A stretch of 64,000 nucleotides of DNA from Paraniabella ginsengisoli (GCF_022513635.1 NZ_JAKWBL010000004.1:434001-498000); one strand, 5' to 3'; positions 17,586-28,440 are shown, counted from the first letter of the stretch. Numbers and translations are program-made. Notes: generated by a model from the letters alone, not told the origin.

Positions 17586-19663
17586 ATGAAACATTGCCTT
17601 GCATCCATTTTACTTCTTTTCTCTTTTGTTATAAATGCCCAACAAAATGTAGATCTAAAATCTTATAGTGATAATGGTGCGTCTGTTAAAGTGAACAACA
17701 AATTACTTTCAGTTGAATGGCCCAGCGGTTCATCAACATTTTCCAAAATGCTTATCAATCTTGAAGAAGCGCAACCTTTGATCAACAGTTTAAACACAGG
17801 CAGCAAATCATCTTATAAAGAAATTGCTAAAAACCTCGATCCGGTTTTTATTCTTCGTGTCGGTAAAAGAAAATTAGATCCATCCAGTGGTGGTTGGGAT
17901 ATATTCTTTGATAAAGTACATAATAGTCCTTATACCACCAATGTCATTTCTTTCACTAAAAAAAATGCCAGCGTTCATACGCAGGGTTCATCAACCGTCG
18001 TTAAAATCAACAGCCTTCAAACAGCAGGATTTGCCGGTCATTTAGAAATAACCTTTTATAATGGAAGCCCTCTTTTTAATATAGCTGCTGTTATTTCGAC
18101 TGACAAGGATTCTACTGCAATTTTATATGATGCTGGATTAGTTTCTAAAAAAGAAGCATGGAAAAATATTGCATGGTCTAATGTACGCAATCAAATAGAA
18201 ACAACTGTACCTACTTCAAATACACAAAGTATTAATAAAGAAGTTAAATACAGAACCATTATTGGAGAAAGCGAGTCTGGTAGCCTGGCTGTTTTTCCTG
18301 CACCGCACCAATATTTTTATCCGCTTGACGAAGCATTTAATCTACGCTTTACTTGGTATGGAAAAAATTATCTGGACATGGTGCCCGACTTTGGAATTGG
18401 TATACGCCAGGAACCAGCCGGAGATCATAGGTTTATCCCATGGTTTAATGCTCCTCCTAAAACGGATCAGCGTTTAAATTTTTTCTGCTTATTAAGTGAT
18501 AAAAAACCTGAAGTAGCATTAAACGAGGTAAAAAAATTCACCAATAATGATGCGTATGTTTCATTGCCGGGTTATAAAAGAATGGCTACTCATTTTCATA
18601 ATGAGTTTATATCAGATGTAGTACTTTCAGGTAAACCGGTTCCGGAAAATCCTGAGTTTGTACAGGTTCTTAAAAAAGCAGGATTGGATATTGTAAAGCT
18701 CGCAGAGTTTCATGGTCCGGGTCATCCTAAAGGGCCAGACTCTATCAGGTTAATAGAGCTAAAAGCATTGTTTGATCAAACCAAACGTTTGTCAAATGAT
18801 AGTTTCCTTCTCCTTCCCGGAGAAGAAGCAAATAACTTTTATGGTGGCCATTGGCTAGCCTTTTTCCAAAACCTGTTTATTGGATCATGTCAAGAAAACC
18901 TGAAGCTCCGTTTGAAAGTCAGCATCCTATATATGGAAAAGTGTACAGAGTAGGTAATAAAGATGAAATGTTGAAATTGCTTGAAAAAGAAAATGGATTA
19001 GCATGGGTAGCGCATGCACGTACGAAAGCATCTACAGGGTATCCGGATAAATATAAGGATGAAGACTTTTTTAAATCGGATACTTATTTAGGCGCAGCCT
19101 GGAAATCAATACCAGCCGACCTTTCATGGCCAAGCCTTAGTCATCGCGTACTTGACCTGATGGACGATATGGCCAATTGGGGTTATAAAAAATATGCTAT
19201 TGCTGAATCGGATATATTTACCATTACCGAACAAAATGAAATGTACGCCCATCTTAATGTTACTTATCTTAAACTAAAAAATATACCTGATTACAAACAG
19301 GGCTGGCAAACTGTTTTAGATGCCATGCGAAAAGGAAAATTCTTTGTTTCTACTGGTGAGGTATTAATACCATCTTTCACCATTAATGGAAAAGAATCAG
19401 GAGATGTTTTAAAAGTTTCTCAAAATGGTAAAGCTGTAATAGATGCTGAACTAAACTGGACCTACCCACTCAATTTTGCAGAAATAGTTTCCGGTGATGG
19501 AAAAAAAGTTTACAGAGAAAAAATAAACTTGAATAATACTACAGCTTTTGGTAAACAAAAATTCAAATGGCCTGTAAATCTTACCAATAAAAAATGGGTG
19601 CGCATAGAAGCCTGGGACATTGCTGCTAATGGTGCATTTACACCCATGATATGGTTGGAGTAA
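17586..19663 (+). CDS. Secreted PHP-domain (CehA/McbA-like) metallohydrolase (one frameshift)
   Basis: About 692 residues with signal peptide MKHCLASILLLFSFVINAQ. The N-terminal half is beta-rich. From about residue 335 a PHP-type metal site appears: THFHNEF, KLAEFHGPGHP, LLPGEEANNFYGGHW and AWVAHARTK, with IAESDIF later. This resembles CehA/McbA phosphoesterase-like hydrolases, many of which lie near carbohydrate genes. The C-terminus is a beta-sandwich-like stretch. The frame breaks at the T5 run 18861-18865; one T joins LAFFPKPVYWIM. Exact substrate is unknown. Confidence 0.7.
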
Positions 19664-19672
19664 GAGTAAAAA

Positions 19673-20680
19673 CTACAATCCAGCAGCTTTACTAATTTCC
19701 AGCATTTTGTCGATTGGTTTTTTAGCGGCTAATCTCAGCTCTTCATCCATGATAATGTCGGGCAACTCATACTTCATGCATAGGTAAATTTTTTCCAGTG
19801 TATTCCTTTTCATGTGTGGACAGTCATTGCAAGCACAGCCATTATCAGGAGGAGCAGGAATAAATTTTTTCGTTGGACTAGCCTTCTCCATCTGATGTAA
19901 AATACCCGTCTCTGTAGCCACTATAAACTCCGTAGCATCATTCTCCATCGTATACTTCAGCAACCCTGTTGTAGATCCAACAAAGTCAGCCATTTTTAAT
20001 ACGGGCTCTTCACATTCAGGATGTGCAATAAATTTAGCATTAGGATGTTGTTGTTGTAACTTGGTGATCTTTTCCAAACTAAAAATTTCGTGAACCATGC
20101 AGGCCCCATTCCAAAGCAACATATCTCTACCCGTTACTTTGTTGATGTAAGCACCCAGGTTTTTATCAGGTGCAAAAATTATTTTCTGATCTTCCGGAAA
20201 ACTATCCACAATAATGCGGGCATTGCTGCTGGTAACAATAACATCACTTAACGCTTTTATACCTGCACTACAATTGATGTAGCTCACAACAACATGATCT
20301 GGATGTTGCTCTTTGAATTTTTGAAACAAAGGCGGTGGGCAACTATCGCTTAATGAGCAACCTGCTTTAAAATCGGGAATAACAACTTTTTTAGTAGGAT
20401 TTAAAATTTTCGCTGTTTCTGCCATGAAATGCACACCTGCAAAAACGATCATGTCCGCATCTGTCTTCTCTGCTTCCTGCGCCAGTCCCAGGCTATCGCC
20501 AATGTAATCTGCAATATCCTGTATGTCGGGCTCCTGGTAGTAATGCGCAAGAATTACTGCATTTTTTCTTTTTCAGCTTGTTGATTTCTTCAAAAAGATC
20601 CAACGTCGGGTCCACATCAACATCCAAAAACCTTTTTCGTCTAACTCCTGCTTTGCATTTTCTAAAACTGCTGCTTCCAT
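19673..20680 (-). CDS. nadA: Quinolinate synthase NadA (two frameshifts at the N-terminus)
   Basis: Condenses iminoaspartate with dihydroxyacetone phosphate to quinolinate, using a 4Fe-4S cluster, in NAD synthesis. The three cluster cysteines are seen in [20 protein letters not shown] and [12 protein letters not shown]. Other motifs: [20 protein letters not shown] and [14 protein letters not shown]. About 335 residues with repaired start [17 protein letters not shown] at 20680. Frame breaks are at the A5 run 20626-20630 and the T6 run 20562-20567. nadB and nadC are not next to it; nadD is 7 kb away. Confidence 0.93.
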
Positions 20681-20743
20681 GATTGAATATTTTAAATCCG
20701 GTGCAATGATACACTGCTAACCGAAATTTTTTGAAAGAATTTT

Positions 20744-21145
20744 TTATTATCCCTCTTTTAGTTCTAATAATAAGTATATATATATTTTTAAAATAAAACC
20801 TATTATTATTAGGGGTGTGAATTAGTGGATAACTCGTAATTCACAATTACTACAAAATTAGAAGTTAATTGTTTTCCACACAAAACACATACAAATTAAC
20901 ATAGCATAGATGCAGCAACACTGATTCTATAACTGTTATTAACAAAATTGTGGATTTCTGATGCTGGATAAAATATTTTCATTTCCGACTTTACATTGTG
21001 TTAATATTCTAGGTATAATTTTACAGGTACTAACTCTTTTTGGGAAGTGGTAACTTCCAGAGCATATTATATCCCAATAACCACATTTCATACAAACGTT
21101 TCACACGGTGATATCCACATTTTTGAACGTCTATTCACATATCTT
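20744..21145. other. AT-rich region with clustered DnaA-box-like sites (possible oriC)
   Basis: This is the core of a 588-bp gene-free gap between divergent nadA and the S46 peptidase gene. Sites with at most one mismatch to TTATNCACA occur at 20824-20832 (minus), 20837-20845, 20872-20880, 21111-21119 and 21131-21139; weaker ones are at 20949-20957 (minus) and 21077-21085. On the left is a strongly AT-rich stretch with inverted repeat CTAATAATA (20764-20772) / TATTATTAG (20804-20812) around TATATATA, like an unwinding element. parS-like sites lie 10 kb away. Alternative: an ordinary long AT-rich intergenic region. Confidence 0.4.
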
Positions 21146-21268
21146 TGGGGAGAAATAATTCCTGATCCGGCCTTAGAAATTAGAAAACGATGCTTCCTGC
21201 ACTAGCTTTTTCTATTATTATATATATATCCCAGATTTGGAAGTTTTATTAGTTACTAAAAATGCTTT

Positions 21269-23413
21269 ATGAAGAAATTACTATTTGTTTTCTGCGTCTT
21301 ATTATTATCATGTATTGCCAGAGCTGATGAAGGAATGTGGTTGCCGCAACTGTTGGAAACACTTAATGAAAAAAGGATGAAGTCGCTTGGCATGAAGATG
21401 AGCGCATCCGATATATATAATGTGAACAAAGGCAGCCTTAAAGATGCTATCGTAAGTTTTGGAGGCTTCTGTACAGGTGAGATTATTTCTGATAAAGGAC
21501 TTGTACTTACCAATCATCATTGCGGTTTTGATGCTATACAAAATCATTCTACTCTTGATAAAAATTTTATAAGAGACGGGTTTTGGGCTAAATCAAACGC
21601 AGAAGAATTACCGAACCCTGGCTTGTTTGTTACTTTTATTGTTAGGATAGATGATGTTACTGATCAGGTTTTGAAAGGTGTAAATAAGTCTATGGCCGAA
21701 AACCTGCGACAGTCGCAAATAGACAAAAATGCAAGGCAACAATTAAATGCTGCAAGGAAGGAGGCATATCAAAGCGCCTTTATCCGCCCTTTTTTTGAAG
21801 AAAATAAATATTATCTATTTATAACAGAAACCTACAATGATATAAGGCTTGTTGGCGCGCCGCCTTCGGCTATTGGCAACTTTGGAAAAGATACTGATAA
21901 TTGGATGTGGCCCAGGCACACAGGAGATTTTAGTATGTTCAGAATATATGCGGGGAAAGATAATAAACCTGCAGACTACTCTCCAGAAAATGTACCGTAC
22001 AAGCCTAAAAAATCTTTGTCCATTTCTATGAGTGGTGTGAAAGAAGGAGATTTTACGATGGTATTCGGTTTTCCCCCGAACAACTGAATATCTGCCAAGT
22101 GAGGCTGTTGATCAGATTATGACAGTTAACGATCCTGCTAAAATCTTAATAAGAGACAAAGCATTAAAGGTTATAGATAAATATATGCGTGAAGATGAAT
22201 CAATCAAAATTCAATATGCTTCTAAATATGCCGGCATTAGCAACGCCTGGAAAAAATGGCAGGGCGAAGTGCTGGGTTTAACTAATACAAAAGCGCTCGA
22301 TAAAAAATTGAAGTACGAAGCAGATTATCTTGATAAATTAAATAACGATGCCGCTTTGAAAAGCGAATATGGAAACGTACTAAATGAACTGAATCAAACA
22401 TACAGGCAAATAAAGCCGTTGCGTTGGCGCGTGATTATTATTTAGAAACAACAAGTAAAATAGAACTCTTTACTATTGTACAAAGAATTCGTGCGTTAAG
22501 TAGTAAGAAAGAAAATAATAATTATTCAGAAGCATTGATAAGAGAAATAGAATGGATGAATGATTTTCTAAAAGAAAATAATACAAATGTAGATAAAGAT
22601 ATTTTCGCAGCCATGATGCAGCTTTACATCGAAAACCAGCCACCAGAGTATGTTTCACCCTATGCAAAAGAACAATTGAAAAAATTTACAAACTATAAAA
22701 CCTGGGCTGATGACATATATAGTAAAAGTATTTTTGCAGATAAAGAAAAAGTTATAGATCTTGTAAAGAGTGATCCTACTAAATTATTTACTGCATTAAA
22801 TACTGATGAAGCGGCCAAACTGGTTCTATCTATTTCCAACTTATATGATAATGACGTAGTGCCTAAATTGAACGCGCTGCAAACAACCATCAACCAACTG
22901 CAAAGAAACTATATGAAAGCCCAGATAGATGTATTCAATAATAAAACATTTTATCCTGATGCAAATAGCACTTTGCGCGTAGCTTTTGGAAATGTAAATG
23001 GATATACATCTCCTCTTGGAAAAAAATACGAATTCTATACTTACTTAGATGGAGTAATGGAAAAATACAAACCAGGCGATTATGAATTTGATGTTCCGGA
23101 AAAACTGCTCGAATTATATAAGAAAAAAGATTTTGGAAAATATGCGGTTAATGGAAAAGTGCCGGTTTGTTTTATAGCATCCAATCACACAACCGGCGGA
23201 AACAGCGGCAGCCCTGCATTAGACGCTTATGGTAATTTGATTGGCTTAAATTTTGACCGGGTTTGGGAAGGTACCATGAGTGATGTTAATTACGATCCGT
23301 CTATATGCAGAAATATTATGGTAGATATAAGATATGTGCTGTTTATAGTTGACAAGTATGCCGGAGCAAAACATCTGGTAGAAGAAATGAACCTGGTATA
23401 TCCAAAAAAATAG
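21269..23413 (+). CDS. S46 family dipeptidyl-peptidase, DPP11-type (two frameshifts)
   Basis: About 715 residues with a signal peptide (MKKLLFVFCVLLLSCIARA). It releases dipeptides from the N-terminus of oligopeptides in the periplasm. Chymotrypsin-like triad: His in LTNHHCGFDAIQ, Asp in DNWMWPRHTGDF, Ser in TGGNSGSPALD. Eighteen residues after the serine is Arg (GLNFDRVWEG). In Porphyromonas DPP11 this Arg gives Asp/Glu preference, where DPP7 has Gly. Frame breaks are at the C5 run 22073-22077 and near 22418 (one G). Repaired joins: GFPPRTTEYLPSEA and PLALARDYYLET. Confidence 0.88.
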
Positions 23414-23458
23414 AGAGTAATATATTCGTTAACTTTAAGCAAACAAAAAATAAAAACC

Positions 23459-23770
23459 ATGGTAAACAATAAGCATATCGCAACTTTTATTCTCGGCGCC
23501 TTAGCTGGCCTGGCTGCTGGCAAGTACTCAAGCATGAGCGATGAAGAAAAAGAACAGATGATCAAGAATTTAAAAGAGAAAGCAAATGGACTAAAAGATG
23601 ACGCTGTAAAAGCGGCCGATAATGCAAAAGATTATTTCAGTGAATTAACCACCAAAGGAACGGACGCTATTAAAGAACATTTTCCTGGTGCAGAGAAATG
23701 GATGCATGATTTGTTTGGAAATAAAGAGTCTGAAAAAACAGAACCAGGGCCCGATACCGAAAAGGCATAA
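23459..23770 (+). CDS. YtxH-domain protein, hypothetical
   Basis: 103 residues. A single N-terminal hydrophobic segment HIATFILGALAGLAAGKYSS is glycine-rich as in YtxH proteins. A charged helical part follows (EEKEQMIKNLKEKANGLKDD), with a proline/glutamate-rich tail. Probably a small membrane-anchored stress-related protein, but no function is established. It follows the S46 peptidase by 45 bp and ends at a strong terminator. Confidence 0.6.
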   Translation: MVNNKHIATFILGALAGLAAGKYSSMSDEEKEQMIKNLKEKANGLKDDAVKAADNAKDYFSELTTKGTDAIKEHFPGAEKWMHDLFGNKESEKTEPGPDTEKA

Positions 23771-23775
23771 AAATA

Positions 23776-23800
23776 AAAAAGGGCGCTTAGCGCCCTTTTT
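23776..23800. terminator. Bidirectional terminator between ytxH-like and nudix genes
   Basis: Perfect 11-bp stem AAAAAGGGCGC (23776-23786) / GCGCCCTTTTT (23790-23800) with loop TTA. It is placed between convergent genes and has T tracts on both strands. Confidence 0.9.
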
Positions 23801-23802
23801 GT

Positions 23803-24516
23803 TTATAGTAAGTTGTTGGGATTTGGAATAAGTTTCAAAATTTTATGAAGGTTATCTTCATAATGTTTTTTATCCAATTTATAATAATAAGCGCCCTTTT
23901 TCGAATTGCTTTTATCTTTTTCCTTTTGCTTTATTAAAAGTTTTGTTGAAAGCATTTTGCGGCTAAAGTTTCCTTTATCAAAACTGGTATTGAATACATC
24001 TTCGAAAAGGCTTTGCAATAAAGGCAAAGTAAATTTATCAGGGAGTAGTTCAAAAAGAATAGTATGCGAAGCTGCTTTGTATTGAAGTTTCTTTTGAGCT
24101 AGCAATACCATTTCATTATGATCGAAAATAAGGTGCGGAAACTCTTTGATAGGAAACCATTCTGCCTCAAAATCTGTATTGATCGATTCCTTGTATTTAT
24201 TAATATCTATTAATGCGAAATAGGCAATTGAAACGGTCCGTTGAACAGGATCTCTTTCCGGAGAAGAGAACGTGTGGAATTGTTCCAGGTAAATTCCTTC
24301 CAACCCGGTAAGTGTTTTAAGTATCCTGTTTGCAGCAATGTCAGCGCTCTCATCTTCATTTACAAAACCACCCATTAAACTCCACTTGCCTTTTTCAGGT
24401 TCTAAACCTCTTTTAATCAGTAAAATTTTAAGACGGGTGCCGTCAAATCCAAAAACGATGCAGTCCACAGCAACTGTAAACTTCGTGATCTTTTGATATC
24501 TTTTTTCTTTGGTCAA
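23803..24516 (-). CDS. Nudix-type transcriptional regulator, AraR-like
   Basis: 237 residues. The N-terminal Nudix domain (about 10-150) shows the box spacing GFVNEDE-x7-R, but its catalytic glutamates are replaced (RILKTLTGL instead of REUxEExGU). It therefore likely senses rather than hydrolyses. A C-terminal winged-helix part follows (about 165-225, TSFDKGNFSRKML). Known Bacteroides AraR, the L-arabinose regulator, has this build, and this gene is divergent from a GH51 arabinofuranosidase. That supports an AraR-like role by inference. The only in-frame start is TTG at 24516. Confidence 0.72.
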   Translation of the reverse strand: MTKEKRYQKITKFTVAVDCIVFGFDGTRLKILLIKRGLEPEKGKWSLMGGFVNEDESADIAANRILKTLTGLEGIYLEQFHTFSSPERDPVQRTVSIAYFALIDINKYKESINTDFEAEWFPIKEFPHLIFDHNEMVLLAQKKLQYKAASHTILFELLPDKFTLPLLQSLFEDVFNTSFDKGNFSRKMLSTKLLIKQKEKDKSNSKKGAYYYKLDKKHYEDNLHKILKLIPNPNNLL

Positions 24517-24614
24517 AATGGTTTATCTAAATAGTATGAAAAATTTCCAAACGAAGGATTCAGGTGGCAAAATAAGAAAACAGAAAATTATACATGAATC
24601 TAATCTAAAGGAAC

Positions 24615-24630
24615 AAAAATAAATATTTTT
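24615..24630. promoter_or_regulatory. Possible operator between nudix regulator and GH51 gene
   Basis: Inverted repeat AAAAATA (24615-24621) / TATTTTT (24624-24630) with a 2-bp centre, in the 207-bp divergent gap. AT-rich palindromes arise by chance easily, so this is only a candidate site for the neighbouring regulator. Confidence 0.25.
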
Positions 24631-24723
24631 ATTTGTCATAAAAACAATTAAATTTGAAAATAGAGGTCGATTGCATTCTGCCAGCAAATATCCTACTATT
24701 ACTTATATAATTTTAGTATCAAT

Positions 24724-26696
24724 ATGTATATTAAAAAGTTTCTGCCTGCTGTTCTCATTTTTTTCAGCTTTTATGTACATGCGCAAAATAAGAATTTTGT
24801 TATTGAAGCAGATAAACCAATAGCGCCTATACAATCTACTATGTGGGGTGTTTTTTTCGAAGACATTAATATGGGTGCAGATGGTGGTATTTATGCGGAA
24901 CTTATAAAGAACAGATCTTTTGAATTTTTTAGACCATTAATGGGCTGGAAGATTGAACAAAACCCCGTTGAAGAAGGAGCCGTATTAATTCAAAATCGAG
25001 GAATAAACACCGCAAATCCTCGTTTCGCCAGGATCAATGTGCATAACCGATCTAAAGGATCATTGACATTGACAAATGAAGGGTTCAGAGGAATGGGAAT
25101 TAAAAAAGATCTCAGGTATGACTTTTCAGTTTTATATAGAATGGCATCTGGCAAAGTAAAGATGCATCTTGAATTGCTTAACGAAAAGAAAGAAATCATT
25201 GGGTCAACTGAGCTGTTTCCACAAGAAGAGAATAAAGAGTGGAAAAAGTTAGCCATATCATTTAAAGCAAATCAAACGGAAGAAAAAGGTTCTTTTCGTA
25301 TTTCGTTTGAAGGAAATGGAGCGATAGACCTGGACATGATTTCGCTTTTTCCTGAAGATACTTGGAAGCAGCGCCCAGGTGGAATGAGAGCTGATATGGT
25401 GCAAATGTTGGCAGATATGAAACCAGGATTTATTCGATTTCCCGGAGGTTGTATAGTAGAAGGGTTCGATCTTTCGCAAAGATACCAGTGGAAAAAAACG
25501 GTGGGCCCAGTTGAAGAAAGACAGTTAATTATCAACCGCTGGAATTATGAGTTTCCTCATCGTTCAACACCCGATTATTTTCAAACTTTTGGACTTGGAT
25601 TCTTTGAATATTTTCAGCTTTGCGATGATATTGGAGCAGAGCCCTTACCTATTTTGAATTGTGGAATGGCTTGCCAGTTTAATTCAGCAGAAGTTATTCC
25701 TTTAAATCAATTGAATCCATATATAAATGACGCGCTGGACCTTATTGAATTTGCCAACGGAGACGCTACAACTAAATGGGGAAAAGTTCGCGCAAACATG
25801 GGACATCCTGAACCATTCCATTTAAAAATGCTTGGAGTAGGGAATGAAAACTGGGGCCCGCAATACCTGGATCGATTTAAAATTTTTCAAAAAGCAATAA
25901 AAGAGAAATATCCCGATATTAAATGCTTATTGCCAGTTCTGGCACTGATCCGCAAGGCGATAGGTTTAATTATTTAAATACAGCGCTTCGAGAAATTAAA
26001 ACTGATTTTATTGACGAACATTATTATCGGCCACCGCAATTCTTTTTCAGTAATGTAAATCGTTACGATAATTATCCAAGAAACGGCTCAAAAGTTTTTG
26101 CCGGGGAATACGCTTCGCATACACAAGGAACGACAGGCCCCGTAAAAAATAATTGGCTTGATGCACTTTCGGAAGCCGCGTTTCTAACCGGTTTGGAAAG
26201 AAATGCGGAAGTGGTGCAGATGGCATCTTATGCGCCACTATTTGCACATTACCATGGCTGGCAATGGGCGCCTGATCTTATCTGGGTAAATAATTTGAAT
26301 GTAGTGGGTTCGCCAAGTTATTATGTTCAAAAATTATATTCTACGAATAAGGGCACAGACGTAATACCCATTTCGCTTGACGGAAAAGCGATCGCCGGAC
26401 AGGATAGCCTTTACGCTACCGCCGCTATTGATGCGGCCTCCAATGAAATTATTTTAAAAATTGTAAATGCTTTACCGAAACAGCAAAGTATTACATTAGA
26501 TATTAAAGGTGTTAAAAAATTAACAACATCAGCAAAGCAAACCACTTTGCATAGTGAAGCATTAGATGTAGTGAATAATTTGGATAAACCAAAAATGATA
26601 AGCCCTAAAGTGACAGATATAAAATTGCAGGGGAAAAAATCAACATTACTTTTGAAAGCATATTCTTTTAATGTGATACGAATTAAATATTCGTAA
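24724..26696 (+). CDS. Alpha-L-arabinofuranosidase, GH51 (one frameshift)
   Basis: About 657 residues, secreted (signal peptide MYIKKFLPAVLIFFSFYVHAQ). Removes terminal arabinofuranose from arabinan or arabinoxylan. The order is an N-terminal domain with carbohydrate-binding look, TIM barrel, and C-terminal beta-sandwich. Acid/base Glu is in GVGNENWGPQY; nucleophile Glu is in FAGEYASH. GGCIVEGFD and RWNYEFPHRSTPD are also typical. The frame breaks at AAA 25921-25923; one A gives DIKMLIASSGTDPQGD. It is divergent from the AraR-like regulator. Confidence 0.9.
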
Positions 26697-26700
26697 CAGC

Positions 26701-26723
26701 AAACCCGTGTCCGACGTGGGTTT
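26701..26723 (+). terminator. Weak hairpin after GH51 gene
   Basis: AAACCC (26701-26706) and GGGTTT (26718-26723) pair, with partial pairing further in. It lies 5 bp after the stop codon. The following bases are only modestly T-rich, so termination is uncertain. Confidence 0.3.
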
Positions 26724-26787
26724 GACATTATTAACTTAAATAACTTGAGTTTTGCTTATTCTGAAATAGGGATCAACAAGTTAAGGG

Positions 26788-26842
26788 CATCATGTCGACG
26801 AAGGATATTTCAAATGTAGCGAAGTGGGGTGAGCAATGACGG
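26788..26842. repeat. Dispersed intergenic repeat, family F copy 2 (diverged)
   Basis: Ends CATCATGTCGACGAAGGA and GAGCAATGACGG, which match, in reverse orientation, the ends of the element at 1280-1358 (CATCATTTCGAACGAAG and ACAATGACG). The middle is shorter and diverged. It is in the 386-bp gap between the GH51 and MFS genes, next to a family A repeat. Confidence 0.35.
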
Positions 26843-26918
26843 ATAGTACCTGTTTTGCACTCACGTTGAACTTGCTTAGTTTTTTAATAAACACCGTCCG
26901 ATCGGTCATCCGGGCGGG

Positions 26919-27053
26919 CATATAGATATATAGCATTTGCTTCGTTTGAGGTTATATAGTATCCGCCGTAGGCGGACATAGCCTCCCGGTAAATGAACGA
27001 TTATATGTATTTATGTTTCCTATTTATCATAAAACCTTATGTATATATGTGGT
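26919..27053. repeat. MITE-like palindromic repeat, family A copy 1
   Basis: A 135-bp element aligning in reverse orientation over nearly its whole length with the copy at 47890-48025 (shared blocks include CTCAAACGAAGCAAATGCTA and TTATGATAAATAG, each with few changes). The right end ATGTATATATGTGGT matches the family terminus. The left end CATATAGATATATAGCA has lost the ACC. An internal hairpin TCCGCC-GTA-GGCGGA is central. No ORF. Confidence 0.7.
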
Positions 27054-27082
27054 GAAAACAAGTTTAAACAACTTAAATAAAA

Positions 27083-28345
27083 CTAAAGGGCATCCTCTAA
27101 AGTCGCTTTTTTACTTTTCTCCAATGTAACCGCCGGTTCCTGCAAAGGCATGATCTTTTTGATAACAACAAAGCATACCAGCGCTGTAATGATAAACAAT
27201 ACATCCGTTAGCCAAAGGCCATTATATCCATAAGCGGAAATTATTTTTGTAGAAAGAAACGGCGTTATGATAAAAGCCATTGAAAACCCAAGAGCATTAA
27301 GCGCCATATAAGATCCTTTATTATGTGTTCCTGCACGCAAAGCCCCAACAGTGGCCGTAAAAGGCATTACAAGCATTTCAGATAAGCTGATCAGGGAAAT
27401 AGAAATATATAACATCAATAACTCGGTCGTAAAAAGATAAATAAGGTACCCGGGAATTATAAATACCGTACCTAACAAAATGCTATTATAAACAGAGAAA
27501 CGCTTTTGAGCCAAACTAACAATCATCATTTCTGTAAGGACAATAATAAAACCACTGTAGCCCATTATAGTACCAATTTGCGCTGTGTTCAATGCTGCTT
27601 TTTCATTAAAGAATAAAGGAATGGCATTCAGTATCTGGCAAAAAGGAATGAAATATAGCATACACGCAAATGCGAAAAAAATATATGGCCAATCGCTGTA
27701 TGCAGAACGACGTGTGTTATTATTAAAAACGACTTCGTTACTTTTTACAACAGTACGTTTCTTTACTTTATTGAAATAAACAAAAAAGATAATGCCAGCA
27801 ATAAAACTACCTAACGCATTGCCCCAAAACAAAAAGTTATACGATATCGACGCCAGCAATCCTCCCAAAAATGGACCAAAGGAAAAACCAAGATTAATAG
27901 CCATTCTGTTAAGCGAAAAAGCTCGTGTTATATTTTCGGGTTTTGCATAACTGGTAATAGCAGCAGAGTTTGCCGGCCTGAACAGATCGGCTACAAAAGA
28001 AATAGAAAAGATGCCCGCCGATAAAGCAGGAACAGTATCCAGCGCGCCCACTAAAAGATATAAAGGCGCCACTAAAAACAAGCTCAGGCACTGTACTTTA
28101 AAATTTCCAAAACGATCGGTCAACCAGCCTCCGGCAATATTTCCTAACAAAGAACCCAGGCCGAAAAAGCTTAAAACAATGCCCGCATCCTGTAAAGAAA
28201 AATGCAAATGCTCGCGCATATAAATAGCAAGAAAAGGAAGTACCATCGCTCCTGTTCTGTTGATCAGCATGACCAACGCCAGCATCCATGCGGGTGTTGA
28301 TAAACCTCGGTACGAGTTAATATAAAGGGCTAAAAACTTTTTCAT
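27083..28345 (-). CDS. MFS transporter
   Basis: 420 residues from MKKFLALYINSYRG (ATG at 28345), with about twelve hydrophobic segments. The loop 2-3 motif GGWLTDRFGNFKVQ is the classic MFS GxxxDRxGRR-type signature. The stretch SFVADLFRPANSAAITSY and the general look fit drug- or metabolite-efflux MFS of the DHA1 kind. The substrate is unknown. The longer frame up to 28384 runs into a degenerate repeat (family D), so the inner ATG is preferred. It stands alone between repeat A1 and rho. Confidence 0.8.
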   Translation of the reverse strand: MKKFLALYINSYRGLSTPAWMLALVMLINRTGAMVLPFLAIYMREHLHFSLQDAGIVLSFFGLGSLLGNIAGGWLTDRFGNFKVQCLSLFLVAPLYLLVGALDTVPALSAGIFSISFVADLFRPANSAAITSYAKPENITRAFSLNRMAINLGFSFGPFLGGLLASISYNFLFWGNALGSFIAGIIFFVYFNKVKKRTVVKSNEVVFNNNTRRSAYSDWPYIFFAFACMLYFIPFCQILNAIPLFFNEKAALNTAQIGTIMGYSGFIIVLTEMMIVSLAQKRFSVYNSILLGTVFIIPGYLIYLFTTELLMLYISISLISLSEMLVMPFTATVGALRAGTHNKGSYMALNALGFSMAFIITPFLSTKIISAYGYNGLWLTDVLFIITALVCFVVIKKIMPLQEPAVTLEKSKKATLEDAL

Positions 28346-28370
28346 TGAGGTAGAGGGATGTTTCACATTA

Positions 28371-28440
28371 TTAACAAGAAACAAAAGGATAAATTAAATA
28401 TTTATCGTTGTGTACTTTGTATTCTTTGTCAACGTTGCGT
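28371..28440. repeat. Dispersed repeat, family D copy 2 (degenerate)
   Basis: TTTCACA at 28371-28377 and CGTTGTGTACTTTGTATTCTTTG inside match the element at 35438-35534 with a few changes (there CGTTGTTTACTTCGTATTCGTTG). The far end has decayed. It lies between the MFS start and the rho terminator. Confidence 0.4.

Noticed and set aside
24517..24723. Promoter for GH51 in TATAATTTTA near 24705
   Set aside because: The box deviates at the final G and no -33 element is at the right distance, so support is too weak.
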